Below, in pieces: positions 22,801-32,881 of a stretch of DNA of 64,000 nt (position 1 is its first letter; each line of letters begins with the position of its first letter). The DNA is from Morinoia aosen (taxonomy: Eukaryota > Arthropoda > Malacostraca > Amphipoda > Talitridae): contig CM059567.1 of assembly GCA_030386875.1 (NCBI GenBank), positions 82,639,130-82,703,129 of the forward strand. Direction: 5' to 3'. The position numbers and the translations under genes were made by a program. The notes beneath the pieces were generated by a model, which searched no databases, was not told where the DNA came from, and worked only from the letters and a program-made list of their open reading frames with translations.

Positions 22801-22821
22801 CACTTCTTATCAGAATACTAG
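19819..22821 (+). CDS. CR1/Jockey-group LINE endonuclease-reverse transcriptase
   Basis: An uninterrupted 1000-residue ORF. Residues about 50-270 form an apurinic-type endonuclease with its usual landmarks: WNCRSL, FTESWLDD, TVYRPP, VCGDFNYDL and SDHFPV. Residues about 480-760 form the RT: NYRPISMLPIISKVFEKI, the FLDFRKAFDCVDH block, GVPQGSVLGPLLF and the active site ILFADDS. A C-terminal region to residue 1000 follows. The ORF should nick target DNA and prime reverse transcription there. The ATG at 19819 follows an AT-rich leader; the true 5' end of the element was not found. No separate ORF1 is visible. The lack of stops over 3 kb argues for recent insertion. The clade (Daphne/L2/Crack-like within the CR1 group) is a tentative call. 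Confidence 0.93.
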   Translation: MTDHADILDEIDPDLNHLNRIFPNLNDSENCRYTNISKFNESIRITRQDFSLLCWNCRSLYPKLEEIQCTITELKYTLDVISFTESWLDDSTKDMIKFENYHSYHSLRKNKRGRGISTYISKHMDSRIIASATLNQDHIESLFVELSRDGKRIVLGTVYRPPTACPISFLNELNRIISQFNRSFYNDIIVCGDFNYDLLKYESYEPISNFLNAFHSKSFLPIITKPTRITSECATLLDNIFMTDPSDFLAGIITSDLSDHFPVFLIKKNVYLACTKARAETYSYRKINESNLEEMRTVLENLMPTLHITQQNNNARSIDESVVKLTETIMTAYNQCCPIVTRTVTPKNKQKPWITRDIVINIKKRQAYLALLCEGRISRETYNRFRNYVTNQIRTSKKSYFTLKFTQFKADVKMTWRLLNSCYKPNNAEKKKIGYITQDNVKYHEKNEIANLFNNFFVNVGKTIANGIPSEPTDHLEFMDHIREHNSFFFTPTNSSDVIARINNMKNKSSGLQTFPTKILKIIADIVAPLISNIINQSLLLGTFPNSLKVARVTPIFKNGEKTCVNNYRPISMLPIISKVFEKIVYKKVYSYFEQKSFLYDKQYGFRCKKSTTQAILNHLQFLYSNIDNGKTVFSVFLDFRKAFDCVDHNILLSKLHCYGIRGVAHDWFRSYLTNRKQYVVIDDAKSDPQKISHGVPQGSVLGPLLFLIFINDIIKSTSFFKFILFADDSTLSAVLPNENPTTIAESINNELHKVSLWHKANKISLNIDKTNYITFSYKKNISLPSIKIGEGEIKETNSCKFLGIIIDKHLTFKEHITHISSKLSKSIGILNKVKNFLPETALLMLYRTLISPYLQYGIEAWHGTDKNKTNIIFTLQKRAIRAVKNLEYNAHTNDSFKNLQILKLSDLYKISICNFIYKTLANDGDNSLQQLLTAQTGHHDHLTRNKSKFMLPYYSKARSQHSILFVGTKTWNSIPAEIRESNSYKVFKRNLESHFLSEY

Positions 22822-23217
22822 TCGTGTAAGATCACCAAGTCAAATCCTGCCTCCTACATGTCTGGTCCTAATAATGCAATTTGCCATGAGTAATATCGCC
22901 GATTTTCAGTCTGCTCCCAAATCGTTATCGAATATACTGTTAAATATTGTCCATATGACCTATATTCTAAAATTAAACATCAATATCGAGTTCATTATCC
23001 TGTTGATCAGTCTAATGCGAAACTAGGCTAAGTGAATTAGGTTAAACATTATTGTACGCCCTAGAATAATGTAATGGTAGGATGCCCTAGAAGTCGCTGA
23101 ACTTATTCGGGCCCACAGGTAGCTATACTCAACTCTGACCATTGTATTAGACTTAAGAAACATTCTACCTCTGTATCTCCTGTGGTAAATAAATTGTTTA
23201 AATTGTTTAAATTGTTT
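22822..23217 (+). other. 3' UTR of the LINE, ending in a 9-bp tandem repeat
   Basis: No coding sequence. It ends with three copies of AAATTGTTT at 23191-23217, after which the hAT-like sequence resumes. CR1/L2-type LINEs end in short tandem repeats instead of poly(A), so this marks the LINE 3' terminus. Confidence 0.75.
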
Positions 23218-23459
23218 TATTCATAGTTAAAAGGGGGTATTTCCTGTTCTGCATCATAATTTCTTCATCCGAATGAGCATACGTCCACTTGTAATTCAAA
23301 ATTATCCATGCTATACATTTTTTGCATAGGAAATAATTGCTGGCCGAATTCCCCCATATTTTATGGTTTTTGCGAAAGTTTCCCCCATTCCCCTAGACTA
23401 CGAGTGTTTCCCCCAGATCTAGGGGAAATCCCCCCATCAGTGGCAGCCCTGGAGCAGCT

Positions 23460-23842
23460 TGAGTCAGACTTGTCACATGTGCGAGCAGTGTTGCCATCTC
23501 TAACTCGAATGGAAATAAAAATTTGGCTCAGATGAACAACAGGATAATATTATTTAATGTACACTATATAAAATGTAAATTGACATTTAAATACCTTATA
23601 CCATCATAACTATCCGTAAGATAAAGTTTTAGGTAAATGTACCATTTTTTAGTTGACAGCTTTGACTAGCAAGTTTTCCTCGGCAGCTACCGACTGTAAT
23701 TTTCATGGCAAATGAATTTTGCTGTCTGAGAGTGCTCAAGAATGTTGGTATGTACGATTTTCCCTTAAGAATGTTTTTATCTTTCATTTGAGAGTAATTT
23801 GAACTCAACAGGTCAATTATTTCAAAAGTTACGAGTGTTAGA
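23460..23842. other. Stretch without recognisable gene
   Basis: AT-rich sequence after the hAT-like element. A CAGTGTTGCCATCTC sequence near 23487 resembles a DNA-transposon end, but no partner end was found. Confidence 0.5.
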
Positions 23843-24085
23843 CTAAAATCTAAAGTTGCACTTAAGATATTCTAAAGAATTTTCTGCAGCTTCCAGAAAA
23901 CCGTTGCTCGACTGTTTATCAAATAGGTCGAACGCAAGCGACATTCTCCTCTTGAATCCGCCTTTGGGCAAGGGCTCGATTTTTCCGGCTTGTTTCCGCC
24001 TAAATGAGACTAGCGAATAGCCGTCGAACGGCAAATTTTGGTCGAGAGCGGCCGACAGAGGAACGTTCTGACCTTCAACGGCCAT
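23843..24085 (-). CDS. Possible first coding exon of an unidentified host gene
   Basis: An 80-codon open frame with a good start context (GAAAGATGG, A at -3). It has a balanced, gene-like codon mix and higher GC than its surroundings. It begins MAVEGQNVPLSAALDQ and contains a basic GGFKRRMSLAF segment. I recognise no family. If it is an exon, a splice donor would lie near its 3' end; a weak GTGCAA at about 23857 is one candidate. It starts only about 48 bases from the truncated end of the neighbouring LINE. It could equally be a chance ORF or part of an unknown element. Confidence 0.25.
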   Translation of the reverse strand: MAVEGQNVPLSAALDQNLPFDGYSLVSFRRKQAGKIEPLPKGGFKRRMSLAFDLFDKQSSNGFLEAAENSLEYLKCNFRF

Positions 24086-24132
24086 CTTTCACTGTGCTCT
24101 GCTACCTGTTGACCTAAAAACGGCATGAATTT

Positions 24133-26151
24133 TTAACTGGGTGGAGGAGGTAGATCGTGGGTGTAGAAGCTGTAAAGCGTGGGGGATAAACATGCTCCTT
24201 GGGGTACGCCGGTGTGCAATGCGAATTTGGGTCCTATGTAATTTGCTATTCTTATTGCTGCTGTTCTATTGCTCAAGTAGTTGCTCAGAGTCCGTAAAAA
24301 TAGAGGGGGAAGATTTTTTTGTGATAATTTAAATATCAAGCCAGAATGCCACACCTTGTCAAATGCTTTCTTCACGTCTCTCAAACAAATGTCTATCTTA
24401 CACTTTTGTGCTAGTTTGATTGATATAGTTTCGTGAAGTGTTGCTAGGGCCGTTTGAGTTCCTCGGTTGCATCTAAATCCATGTTGCCTGCTGTTGAAAA
24501 GGTTCTGAATTGTGAAAAAATTTGTCAACCTGTTATTTAGGATTTTGTCTAGTAATTTACTTTGTACATCTAGGAGGGAGATCGGCCTATAATTCTGCAC
24601 TAATTTTAGGGATGAATTTGGTTTCGGTAAAAAAATCATTGTTGCATGTTTTAAGCTGTCGGGGAAATAGCCTGCAGATATAGACATGTTGAAGATGTAA
24701 ATGAGAAAATGTATCATGTTTTTTGGGAGGTTTTTTAGTCGCAGAGTGGTTATGCCTGTTACTCCTGGTGCTTTCTGCTTAAACGATCTGAGCGCGTGCA
24801 GTAGCTCTTCATATGATATAGGGGGGAAATGAATTGGATCAAGTCTGTTAATATTTCCTGTTCTGTGAGGGACAATCGAATGTGCTATATTGTTTATGTG
24901 ATTATTTACTGTTTCAATATGTTCTCTGTCAAAAAATGGTTCGTCCTGCTCGGTAAATATTTCCTTCCAATGCTCTCTGAAAATAGGTTCTTTTTCTTGT
25001 GGTGTGTGTAATTGAATTTTATTGTTTTCTATATATGGGACTATTTGTTTTGAGTTGTTCCCCATCATCCTCTTGCAGGATGACCAGAATGCCTTCGGGT
25101 CCTCCTGCAGTTCAAGATTCTTAATTAGTTCTTCCCAGGTTTCATGATATTTTCTTTTGTATGTTTCCTGTAGTTTTGTTTTGATTGCGGTCAGGTGTTT
25201 ATTGAGTTCTATGGAAGGGCCGTTTGTGTAAACATATTGCATTGTTTGCTGGTATTGTGCTTGTAATTGCAGGGTTTCATGAGTTGGTTTGATTCCTGGT
25301 ATGATTCTGTGAGTGATAAGTGGGATCGTTGCTTTGGTGGCGTCCAATACGTGTTTTGTCCACATTTCCAAATAATGATCTATTTCTTTAAGCGTCGGGT
25401 CCTGTTTCAATGGGGGTGTGACTGTTGAAAGTTTCTGTCTATAGGCTTGCCAATCTGCTTTATGAAAATGTCATCGAGGTTTTATGGGAATTTGTATTGG
25501 ATTTGCCGATATTGTTGCTATTATGGGAATGTGATCTGATGGAGTGATTGGTCCCGGCTTCAGAAAGATATTGTGGTAAGCTTGTTTGTTCTGCAGGACT
25601 ATATCTGGTGAGGTGGCGCTATTATGAGTTATTCTAGTGGGAAAATATGGTCCAACGTATGTGCATTTGTGTCCTGTGATTAGATAGTAGAGATGTTTCC
25701 CCCTATTATTCCAGTTTGTGTATCCTGTTATATCGTGTGCTGCATTAATGTCACCAAGAAAGTAAGTTGGATGAGGTCTGTTAAAAAGCGTATGAAAGTC
25801 TATGAAATGCAGGTAGTCCGTTCTGGGGGGTGTATAAGTAGTGCCTATAGTGATTGGTCCTTGGAACGTGTCTATTGTTACTGCCATCATGTCTGAATGA
25901 AAATTATCGTGAAGTCTGTATGAGATGTTTTTCTTGAGAGCTATTGCGGTGCCTGCGTAATTTTCGTTCAACTTATTTGAATAGAATGTATTATAATTGA
26001 ATATCTTGAGAGGTTGATTGTTTGTGAGGCAGTGACTATTGATGAGTATGATATCTGGGTCCAGTGTATTATATATGTTTGATAGAGTGATTTTATTGGT
26101 ATTCCAAGATAGTACGTTGTGTTGAATTATTGTTATTTTCTTCAAATTCAT
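24133..26151 (-). pseudogene. LINE ORF2: endonuclease and truncated RT
   Basis: The minus-strand ORF starts at ATG 26151. Residues 1-226 are an endonuclease: IIQHNVLSWN, TTYTPPR, FLGDINAAHD and PSDHIPI. It stops at a TGA (25471-25473, probably from CGA) and continues in the same frame into an RT: NYRPISLLDVQSKLLDKI, HGFRCNRGTQTALA, RDVKKAFDKVWH, and GVPQGACLSPTLY. The frame is cut at 24133, before the FADD active-site box. LINEs usually lose their 5' end, so loss of the 3' end here implies a later deletion or rearrangement. Jockey-like by the paired ORF1; clade not resolved. Confidence 0.88.
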
Positions 26152-26349
26152 TTTTGAGAAATTAATTTTTTAGGTTTCTTAGTAACTGCTATTAGTGACT
26201 GGTGTCTTGGAAGATTTATGAAGTCCTCGTGGGGGATGATATTTAGTTTGGTTCTTGTGAATTGTACCCTGTTGTTTTTTATGTATTCCAGTAATGTTTG
26301 CGATCTCATGTCTTGAACTGTAAATTTTAATCCTTTGTCATTTTCTTCT

Positions 26350-27816
26350 CTATTGAGTTCCTGGATGTACCATTCTGTTGGGGGGATTTTCTGGAATTGG
26401 TGAGTTATCGATGAAATTTCTGTAGAGTTTGATATTAAGGTTGTGCTTATTGTCCAGTACTATGCTTGAATTTCCAATATCATCACTGATCCTACGCTTT
26501 GATCTCGCCTCCGTTTCCATGGCCTCCTCCATGTGCTCCTGCTCCCCATCCAGAGACACATCTACCGTTTTTTCCTGGTCAGTTTCCGTTTCCTGTGGTG
26601 CTGTTTCTGATTTATAGTAGAAATTGAAAATTGCGGCTGAGTCACGGTCTGGAAAAGTGGTATCGATATTGAAGTTCATTTTTAGGGATTGTGAAAGAAG
26701 GTCGCCAAATTTCTGTGTTCTATTCAGTGCTGCTATGTGTGCTTCCAAAATGATTGCTGTAAGTTTAATATGTGTCTGTGATGTTAGTATGAGGGTATGT
26801 TCTGGGGGGTTTGTTTGTAGTATTGCGTGCTTTGCAATTTCAGCATAGGTGTTTTGAGTTTGTTGGTGATGCTCTTGTTTTTCATTTTCGATTTTTTGTT
26901 TGACTACATTTTTCCTGTACGGGCAACTGGATGCTAATGTTCTGTGTGGTCCGTTACAATTTAGGCATTGCTTGAGTGTGCTTGTGCATTCATTGATCGT
27001 AGGTGTGTTCTTGAGAGGAGCATTCTGAGCAGTATTGATTTGGTTGGGTGCATTTATTTGTTGGATGGTCTTCAAATTTATAGCATTTGTAGCAGATGAG
27101 GATGTGTGTATATTGCTCTTGTTCACATTGATGGGGTGTAATTTTCGTGTGGAACATGTAAAAAACCGTCTCGGAGGATCCTTTGTGCTGTAGTAGTGTC
27201 GGAAGTTATCAGTTTGATTAGATGGGTGTATTGTTTTATTTTAACTATTTCCGTTACTGAGAGCCATGAATTTTGTTGCTGGATCTCTGCTTTTATTTCT
27301 TCTGCAGGTCTTGAGCCTATTTCACTGTCTATTTGTCTAACAAAAATAGATCTTTTAGCTCTTAGGTCCGGGGGAATGGCTGGAATGATATTCAGTTTCT
27401 GAAATGCGTTAATTGCTTTGCTAGAAGTTAGTTTGTCAACTGAAGTGGCATCATTGTACAGCATAAAAACCGGTTTTGGTGGGAGTCAGTCGAATAAGGG
27501 GAGCATTGAGGTCTTTAAATGTCGTTTCAAAAATTTTTGTTTTGTCTACGGGCTTTGCAGTGTCAATATGTTTAAGTTGTATTCTGTAGGTTGATGGTTT
27601 TGTTCTATGTGCAGCACCGGTTGCGGCACTGCTTGAAGTTGGCGGTATGAGTAACGTAGGTGGAAGGTTACTAGGGTTTAAGGGGAGGGACCCCGGAATA
27701 GTATTCCTAGTTTTTGAAGTTGAGCGAGGGTTTGGAAGAAGAGGGGCCCTGGGAGGGCGACCACCCCAGCCTCCCCTCCCAGCACCAGCTCCCCTCCCCC
27801 GATCTGGGGGAGGCAT
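26350..27816 (-). pseudogene. LINE ORF1 (gag-like, zinc knuckles), frameshifted
   Basis: Three overlapping minus-strand frames together form one ORF1: 27451-27816 (Gly/Arg/Pro-rich N-terminus), 27123-27464 (central domain), and 26350-27126. Zinc-knuckle-like cysteines CYKCYKFEDHPTNKC and YCSECSSQEHTYDQ lie in a third frame at about 27010-27115, and CLNCNGPHRTLASSCPYRK lies just downstream. At least three frameshifts are needed. ORF1 proteins bind LINE RNA. It lies directly upstream of ORF2 (198 bases), the usual LINE order. Confidence 0.82.
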
Positions 27817-28850
27817 ATCGGAAAAAGCCTAGCCCTACCCTTATTATATTGCAATACAAATATACAGTATTATACTAAGATATATACAACTCACGACCAC
27901 ACAATTAGGAACTAACTTAGGGCACACCTAGCAGCAGTTCAACTGAGTGAGATATCACGTTCCTAAGTGGCGAAATCTAGATTAAATACGTCAAACTGTA
28001 CAGTACTGATACATTAAACTTTACAATGAAAATACATTAAACTGTACAGCACTAATACATTAAACTATACAATACTTATACACCTAACTATACAATATCA
28101 ATACAGTAAACTATACACATCAATGCAGCAAACTATACAATATCAATACATTTAAACACGTATGCACAAGATCACCGGAATAGAATGACGGAAAATATGA
28201 AAAAGGCAATAGTTGAAAAAATATTCTTACCTCTGGCCCGGAGGGGTTGCCCCGGGGCCGGTGGTCAAAAAACACACTCCGATCCGACTAAGCTACCTCT
28301 TAAGCTTTCAAATAGAAAGAATAGAAAAAAATAGAAAAATTAGGTAGCTGAAGAAAGTATTGTTTTTAAGCACATTAATCGCACAAAGAGAGCCTGGCAG
28401 TCGAGGAGGCGGTGAAGGCAACGGGTTTAGGTGCTGGCGGAGCGTCGAGACTTAGTGTGAATATCAGGGATCCAGGGCTCCGATTGGTCAAGACGGGGGT
28501 GCCCGCTTTTCGCCGTCTAGGCTTGTGCTAAACTTACGGAGGTTTCTATCGACGTTGCCTGACTGTTCGAAGCAGGCTGCTTATAAAGCTCGGTCCGGCA
28601 CCCCAGCGCCAAACTTCAGCTGTGATTATTGGTCGCTTAGTACTGGCGCTTTGTGGCTGTGAGGTGGCGCTTTTAAGCTTGTTTTGGTGGTGTCACTGGT
28701 GTGTGTTCATACCACCACAGATCTATTTTTGAATCATTTCGCTAGTGTAATAAAATTTATTAACCGGATGGTTTTTGCGTAAAGAAATGAAATTGAAACA
28801 TGTATATCTATATATGTAGATACATACATATACCTACACACGTAAACACA
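27817..28850. other. Putative 5' region of the LINE with a minisatellite
   Basis: No coding sequence seen. About 27995-28155 holds a degenerate tandem repeat of about 23-24 bp around ATACATTAAACTRTACA. A CCCGG-rich palindromic patch lies near 28236-28262. From about 28380 the sequence becomes GC-richer and contains TTATAAAG near 28581. Whether it is LINE 5' UTR or flanking DNA is not known. Confidence 0.45.
27995..28155. repeat. Degenerate 23-24-bp tandem repeat
   Basis: About six to seven units around ATACATTAAACTRTACA with spacing of roughly 23-24 bases. Confidence 0.6.
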
Positions 28851-31000
28851 CATATTAATATATATACTTATTGAAAATGAACTATAAGAAAAAAATACAT
28901 ATGTAAAATAAAAGATACAAGCAACCTACCATCTACTACACAGAAAATGACAGTTGAGCTCACTGTAATCCTAAGAAATTTTTCGCAAAAAAAATAACTT
29001 AAAGGAAAAGAAGACTTCGAAAAACATAAAAATGAACTGGTTTTTAATTTCTTCACAGAAATTTTTCAAGAAAAATCAGGTTATAGTCAAGAAGCAACAC
29101 GACTCTTCAGCATTATACGGACATGTGTACGTGGGATAAAATGGAGTAACATTGAGGCCGGATATCACACCTGAGTGGAGAATATTCACAAAATTTGGCC
29201 CATATAGGTAGATTAGGCTTTGATCCAAAATGATAATTTTAATTACAGAAATTTAGAGTTTTTTCCGATTTGAAAGTTCAGTGCTAGTGTGCGCTGAACG
29301 CACGGGAAAAAAATAAAAAAATAAAAAGACTAAATGCAATGCTTAAATTACCCCCTTCCCCCCAGCTCAGCCGAAAATCGATTGAAAACATCTTCGAGAA
29401 TGATTTTGAAATAGCGAGACAACGTTAGCCAAAATTTAATTCATTATAAACTTTGCACAACCCTCACATCTATAAACCTGTTTATTGTTGTACACACAAA
29501 ATGTATTACATGGTATATCTGTCATACGGACGTTAAATATTAATACAGAAAAGAGAAAGAAATAACAAAATAAAGATGAGGAAATACTCCTAATTATGGA
29601 AAGAACGTTCGTTCTGCTGCATTGTGCTCTCCGTGGTACAGTGGTTAAGGGATCGGGCTCGTATGTTGGTGTCGCGGGTTCGTATCCCGGCGCTGGCGCG
29701 GAGATTTTCCCCGTTGGGTAAAAGGGAAAGCTCAAGCATAATACCCCACTCGACCCAGGTGTCGGAAATGGGTACCGGCTTTACGGGGGAACCGTCATGG
29801 TGTCCTATATATAGTGTTAGTTATAAGACATTTGAAAAACCAATGCTAAGATCATATGTATCAGGCTTGATTGGAAATAAAGCATCCCAAAGATGCCGAT
29901 GTTAACCTAACCTAACCTTTGAACTGACGGCTGTGGTGCTCATTGTTGTCGACAGAAATAAGTAAGATGAATATACGAATCGCTTAGCAAACGTAAAATG
30001 AAATAGTTTCTAAATTTCTAACAGAAATTTCAGGAAAAAAAATTTCTGATAGATGGGAAGTTTATACCGAAATGCTGCAGGCCCTATGACAGAGATGCAA
30101 AATGACGTGACACATTTACTCTAAATTCTTTTCCAGTTTTAGAGTTTTTGATATGCTGGGGAAGCTTGTTCCACAAAAAAGCTCCAGAAACTGAGAGAGC
30201 TTTTTGTCCCACGTTAGATGAACGGTAACTGACTAAAACATCGTTCCTCCGGTTTGGTCTTTCTTTTGGGATATTAGATGGAAAAAATTTTACCACCTCT
30301 GCATTACTTTGGGGGAGGTAAAAAGAGGAGAAAACTCGTCGAGCTTTCTGGATCATAAATCTGTTCGGTATTGGGATCCAGTCGAGTTTTCTTAAAAGAG
30401 GGGTGACATGATCGTATTTATTGAAATTTCCTTTGCATACCACTTTGGCAGCGAAGTTTACTACACATTTTTGCAACTCTTCCTGACGACATTGAGGTAA
30501 ATCTCCCCACACAAGACTGCAGTAGTCCAGACGCGATAAAACTAAAGACTGAATTACTAATAATCTAGATTTTTCGTCAAGTGTGTTCTTTATACGATGA
30601 AAGAACATTAAGATTCAGTTAATTTTGTTGCATTTTGTTTCGACGTGTGAATTGAAAGTCATATTTTTGTCAAACCAAACACCCAGATTTTTAACCTTAT
30701 ATCTACTGGTTTAATTGTATCGTCTCCAAATGTTAGCTTGAATGGTGGTAAATTTTCAGTCGCATTCTGTGATCCAAAAACAATGCATTGCGTTTTACTT
30801 GCATTAAGTTTGAGGCCATTATGGTCATACCACAATTTCAGATTTCTCAGAAGGTTTTCAGCGTTGGCTTGTGTTTCTTTTAAATCCGCTGTTGAGCTTG
30901 TCATGGCAATTTGTACGTCATCAGCTATATTGAGATTTTTGTGTGGTGGGGGAAATTTAGACGAGTTAGGTAATGTTACAAGTTGAGAGTGAACAGAAAA
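28850..31000 (-). pseudogene. 5'-truncated LINE, C-terminal RT and 3' UTR (copy 1)
   Basis: The minus strand encodes NIADDVQIAMTSS (RT active-site box with the first residue changed, about 30932), WYDHNGLKLNASKTQCI, and after a frameshift the C-terminal segment 30084-30608 (SRLDYCSLVWGDLP, SVSGAFLWNKLPQ). About 28850-30083 is its 3' UTR. It matches 39655-41490 on the other strand, and the family recurs at 33540-36782. The SINE at 29626 interrupts the UTR. CR1/Jockey-group. Confidence 0.82.
29626..29918 (+). mobile_element. tRNA-derived SINE (copy 1)
   Basis: The head has RNA polymerase III promoter boxes: box A TGGTACAGTGG at 29634-29644 and box B GGTTCGTATCC at 29677-29687, in a tRNA-like spacing. 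A body of about 130 bp and a tail region with TTGGAAATAAAGCATCCC follow. The 3' end is a run of CCTAA units at about 29904-29918. A second near-complete copy is at 57132-57413 (minus). It interrupts the LINE 3' UTR, which is continuous in copy 3. It is not a functional tRNA gene, because there is no acceptor stem closing after box B. Confidence 0.88.
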
Positions 31001-31389
31001 AAAATCATCTCTAGTTAAAATGCCAGTTGTCAGTTTAGTACACACATATGAGCATATATACATGTAAATGTATCCACATATACATGCACATACATACCTA
31101 CGCACATATATACACCTAACACGCAAACGTACACAAATACATTTCTATGCATCGAGGCAATCACAAGATATGCACGTTCTATAAAAATGCTGTGCGATGT
31201 TCTGAAATATAGGATAATGAGAAAAGAAAATTCGTGACAACTCTTCCAGTATGTGTTGCTGCTTACAATTTTTAATGAAATATTGTAACGATGTTTTATT
31301 AAATATTGTATCGAAAGGATCATTGGTTGATAAGCATCTTATTTATCCTATGTGGGTGATCGCACAACAGATATATTTGTATATATATA
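31001..31389. other. LINE-derived 3' UTR-like sequence with CA/TA-rich runs
   Basis: No coding sequence. The stretch 31060-31250 resembles 33540-33700 and, more weakly, 32940-33040. It is probably repeated 3' UTR fragments of the same LINE family. Confidence 0.5.
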
Positions 31390-32879
31390 CAGGGTGTTTC
31401 AAAAATACACGGCATAATTTCAGGTATGTATTTCCCACATGTAGACAATCAAAATAGTTCATTACAACATATGTCCGGAAATGCTTCATTTCCGAGTTAT
31501 GGCCTTCACAACATTGAAATTCACCGGAACGTTTTTCTTTCCGCAGGTCGTTGCCATTACAGAAGATGTTCAAAATGACCACCTCCTGCTTGAATACAGA
31601 CCTCACATCGATGTCTCATTGACCTGCGAACACGATCCCACACTCCAGGAATGTTGCGTATGTCCTCAGAGCGTGCCACAATTCGATTCCGAAGGGATTC
31701 CAAATCAGGCACCGGAGACGAATAAACCAATGATTTTAAATGGCCCCACAAGTAGAAATCGAGAGGGTTCAGATCAGGTGAGCGTGGAGGCCAAGCAATT
31801 GGGCCACCTCTACCTATCCATCGATCAGGAAATCTTCGATCCAAGTACCGGCGAGCCGTACGACTGAAGTGTGCAGGAGCGCCGTCATGCAAGAAGTGAG
31901 CGTGCTGACGATCGATCAGTGGAGTGTCGTCATAAACATCAGGTATGATGTTTTCCAGGAAGTTTGTGTACGCCTGCCCCGTAAGTCTGTTTACAAGTAC
32001 ATGGGGTTCAACTAACCGATCACCAATGATACCGGCCCACATGTTGAGGGAGAACCGCACCTGGTGATGAGATACAACAGTTGCATTTGGGTTTTCATAC
32101 GCCCATACATGCTGATTGTGGAGATTTGTTATGCCATCTCGTGTGAACTGTGCTTCATCTGTAAATAATACTAAGGCAGGAAAGTTCGGATTTGCAGCAC
32201 ATTGCTGCAAGAACCACTGACAGTACCTAACTCGTGCAGGGTAATCTGCTGGTGACAGCGCCTGTACACGTTGCAAATGGTAAGGATACAATTGATACTC
32301 TTTCAGCAGTCTCCAGACAGTCGTATGGGGAACATTCACTTGCAACGCTAACCTTCGTGTGCTGATAGAAGGAGTTCTGTTCACAATCTCCAGAATCTCC
32401 TCCTGTTCTTCTGGAGTTGTAGATCTTGGTCGTCCCCTTCCCAATCCAGGAGAGTCAAATTTTCCATACTCGCACAGACGCTGATGGAGACTTACAAATG
32501 TCTTCCGATCTGGACATTGTCGCTGTGGGTACCTCTCCTGGTACAAACGACGAGCCAGCGCAGCATTGCCGTCTGCCTTACCGTAGATCAAGTGCATCTC
32601 TGCCAGCTCCTGATTTGTGTACATGACACACAGTCGAACGCCAAACACAACACTGAATTTAACCTTCGCCTAGGAATGATCTGTCAGAGTGCCCTCTTAA
32701 TGTGTCCTTTGACGGCAACGACCTGCGGAAAGAAAAACGTTCCGGTGAATTTCAATGTTGTGAAGGCCATAACTCGGAAATGAAGCATTTCCGGACATAT
32801 GTTGTAATGAACTATTTTGATTGTCTACATGTGGGAAATACATACCTGAAATTATGCCGTGTATTTTTGAAACACCCTG
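31390..32879 (-). mobile_element. Mariner (DD41D) DNA transposon, apparently complete
   Basis: The element is 1490 bp. Terminal inverted repeats of 166 bp are identical by eye (31390-31555 and 32714-32879), begin CAGGGTGTTTCAAAAATACA, and are flanked by TA on both sides (31388-31389, 32880-32881). One uninterrupted transposase ORF fills the interior. Identical long TIRs and an intact ORF argue for recent activity. Confidence 0.93.
31557..32624 (-). CDS. Mariner transposase, DD41D type
   Basis: A 355-residue ORF from ATG 32624; the frame is open 8 codons upstream but only from a GTG. The N-terminal third holds helix-turn-helix DNA-binding sequence (NQELAEMHLIYG, then a second HTH near TRRLALQVNVPHTTVWRLL) that should bind the TIRs. 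The catalytic core is FTDEAQFTRDG, then HFLHDGAPAHFS, then SPDLNPLDFYLWG. By my count 41 residues separate the second and third catalytic aspartates, the spacing of the rosa-type DD41D mariners. The enzyme cuts and pastes the element at TA sites in the nucleus. No stops or frameshifts. Its stop codon lies almost at the inner edge of the left TIR. Confidence 0.92.
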   Translation of the reverse strand: MYTNQELAEMHLIYGKADGNAALARRLYQERYPQRQCPDRKTFVSLHQRLCEYGKFDSPGLGRGRPRSTTPEEQEEILEIVNRTPSISTRRLALQVNVPHTTVWRLLKEYQLYPYHLQRVQALSPADYPARVRYCQWFLQQCAANPNFPALVLFTDEAQFTRDGITNLHNQHVWAYENPNATVVSHHQVRFSLNMWAGIIGDRLVEPHVLVNRLTGQAYTNFLENIIPDVYDDTPLIDRQHAHFLHDGAPAHFSRTARRYLDRRFPDRWIGRGGPIAWPPRSPDLNPLDFYLWGHLKSLVYSSPVPDLESLRNRIVARSEDIRNIPGVWDRVRRSMRHRCEVCIQAGGGHFEHLL

Positions 32880-32881
32880 TA

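Larger units (their letters stand above)
18490..23451. mobile_element. hAT-like DNA element, 8-bp TSD, carrying a LINE
   Basis: The left end reads CATGGCTGCCACTGAGG and the right end, inverted, CAGGGCTGCCACTGATGGGG. Each is followed inward by C- and G-run-rich subterminal sequence (CCCCAGAT, CCCCTA). Perfect 8-bp duplications GAGCAGCT at 18482-18489 and 23452-23459 flank it. An 8-bp TSD with CAGGG ends fits the hAT superfamily. No transposase is present. Most of its interior is the LINE ending at 23217. Another end of the same family lies at 55077-55245. Confidence 0.8.

Noticed and set aside
29626..29700. Functional tRNA gene
   Set aside because: Box A and box B are present, but there is no closing acceptor stem and the unit continues into a SINE body that recurs at 57132-57413.
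31481..31867. Plus-strand ORF of 128 codons
   Set aside because: It is antisense to the mariner transposase and its TIR.
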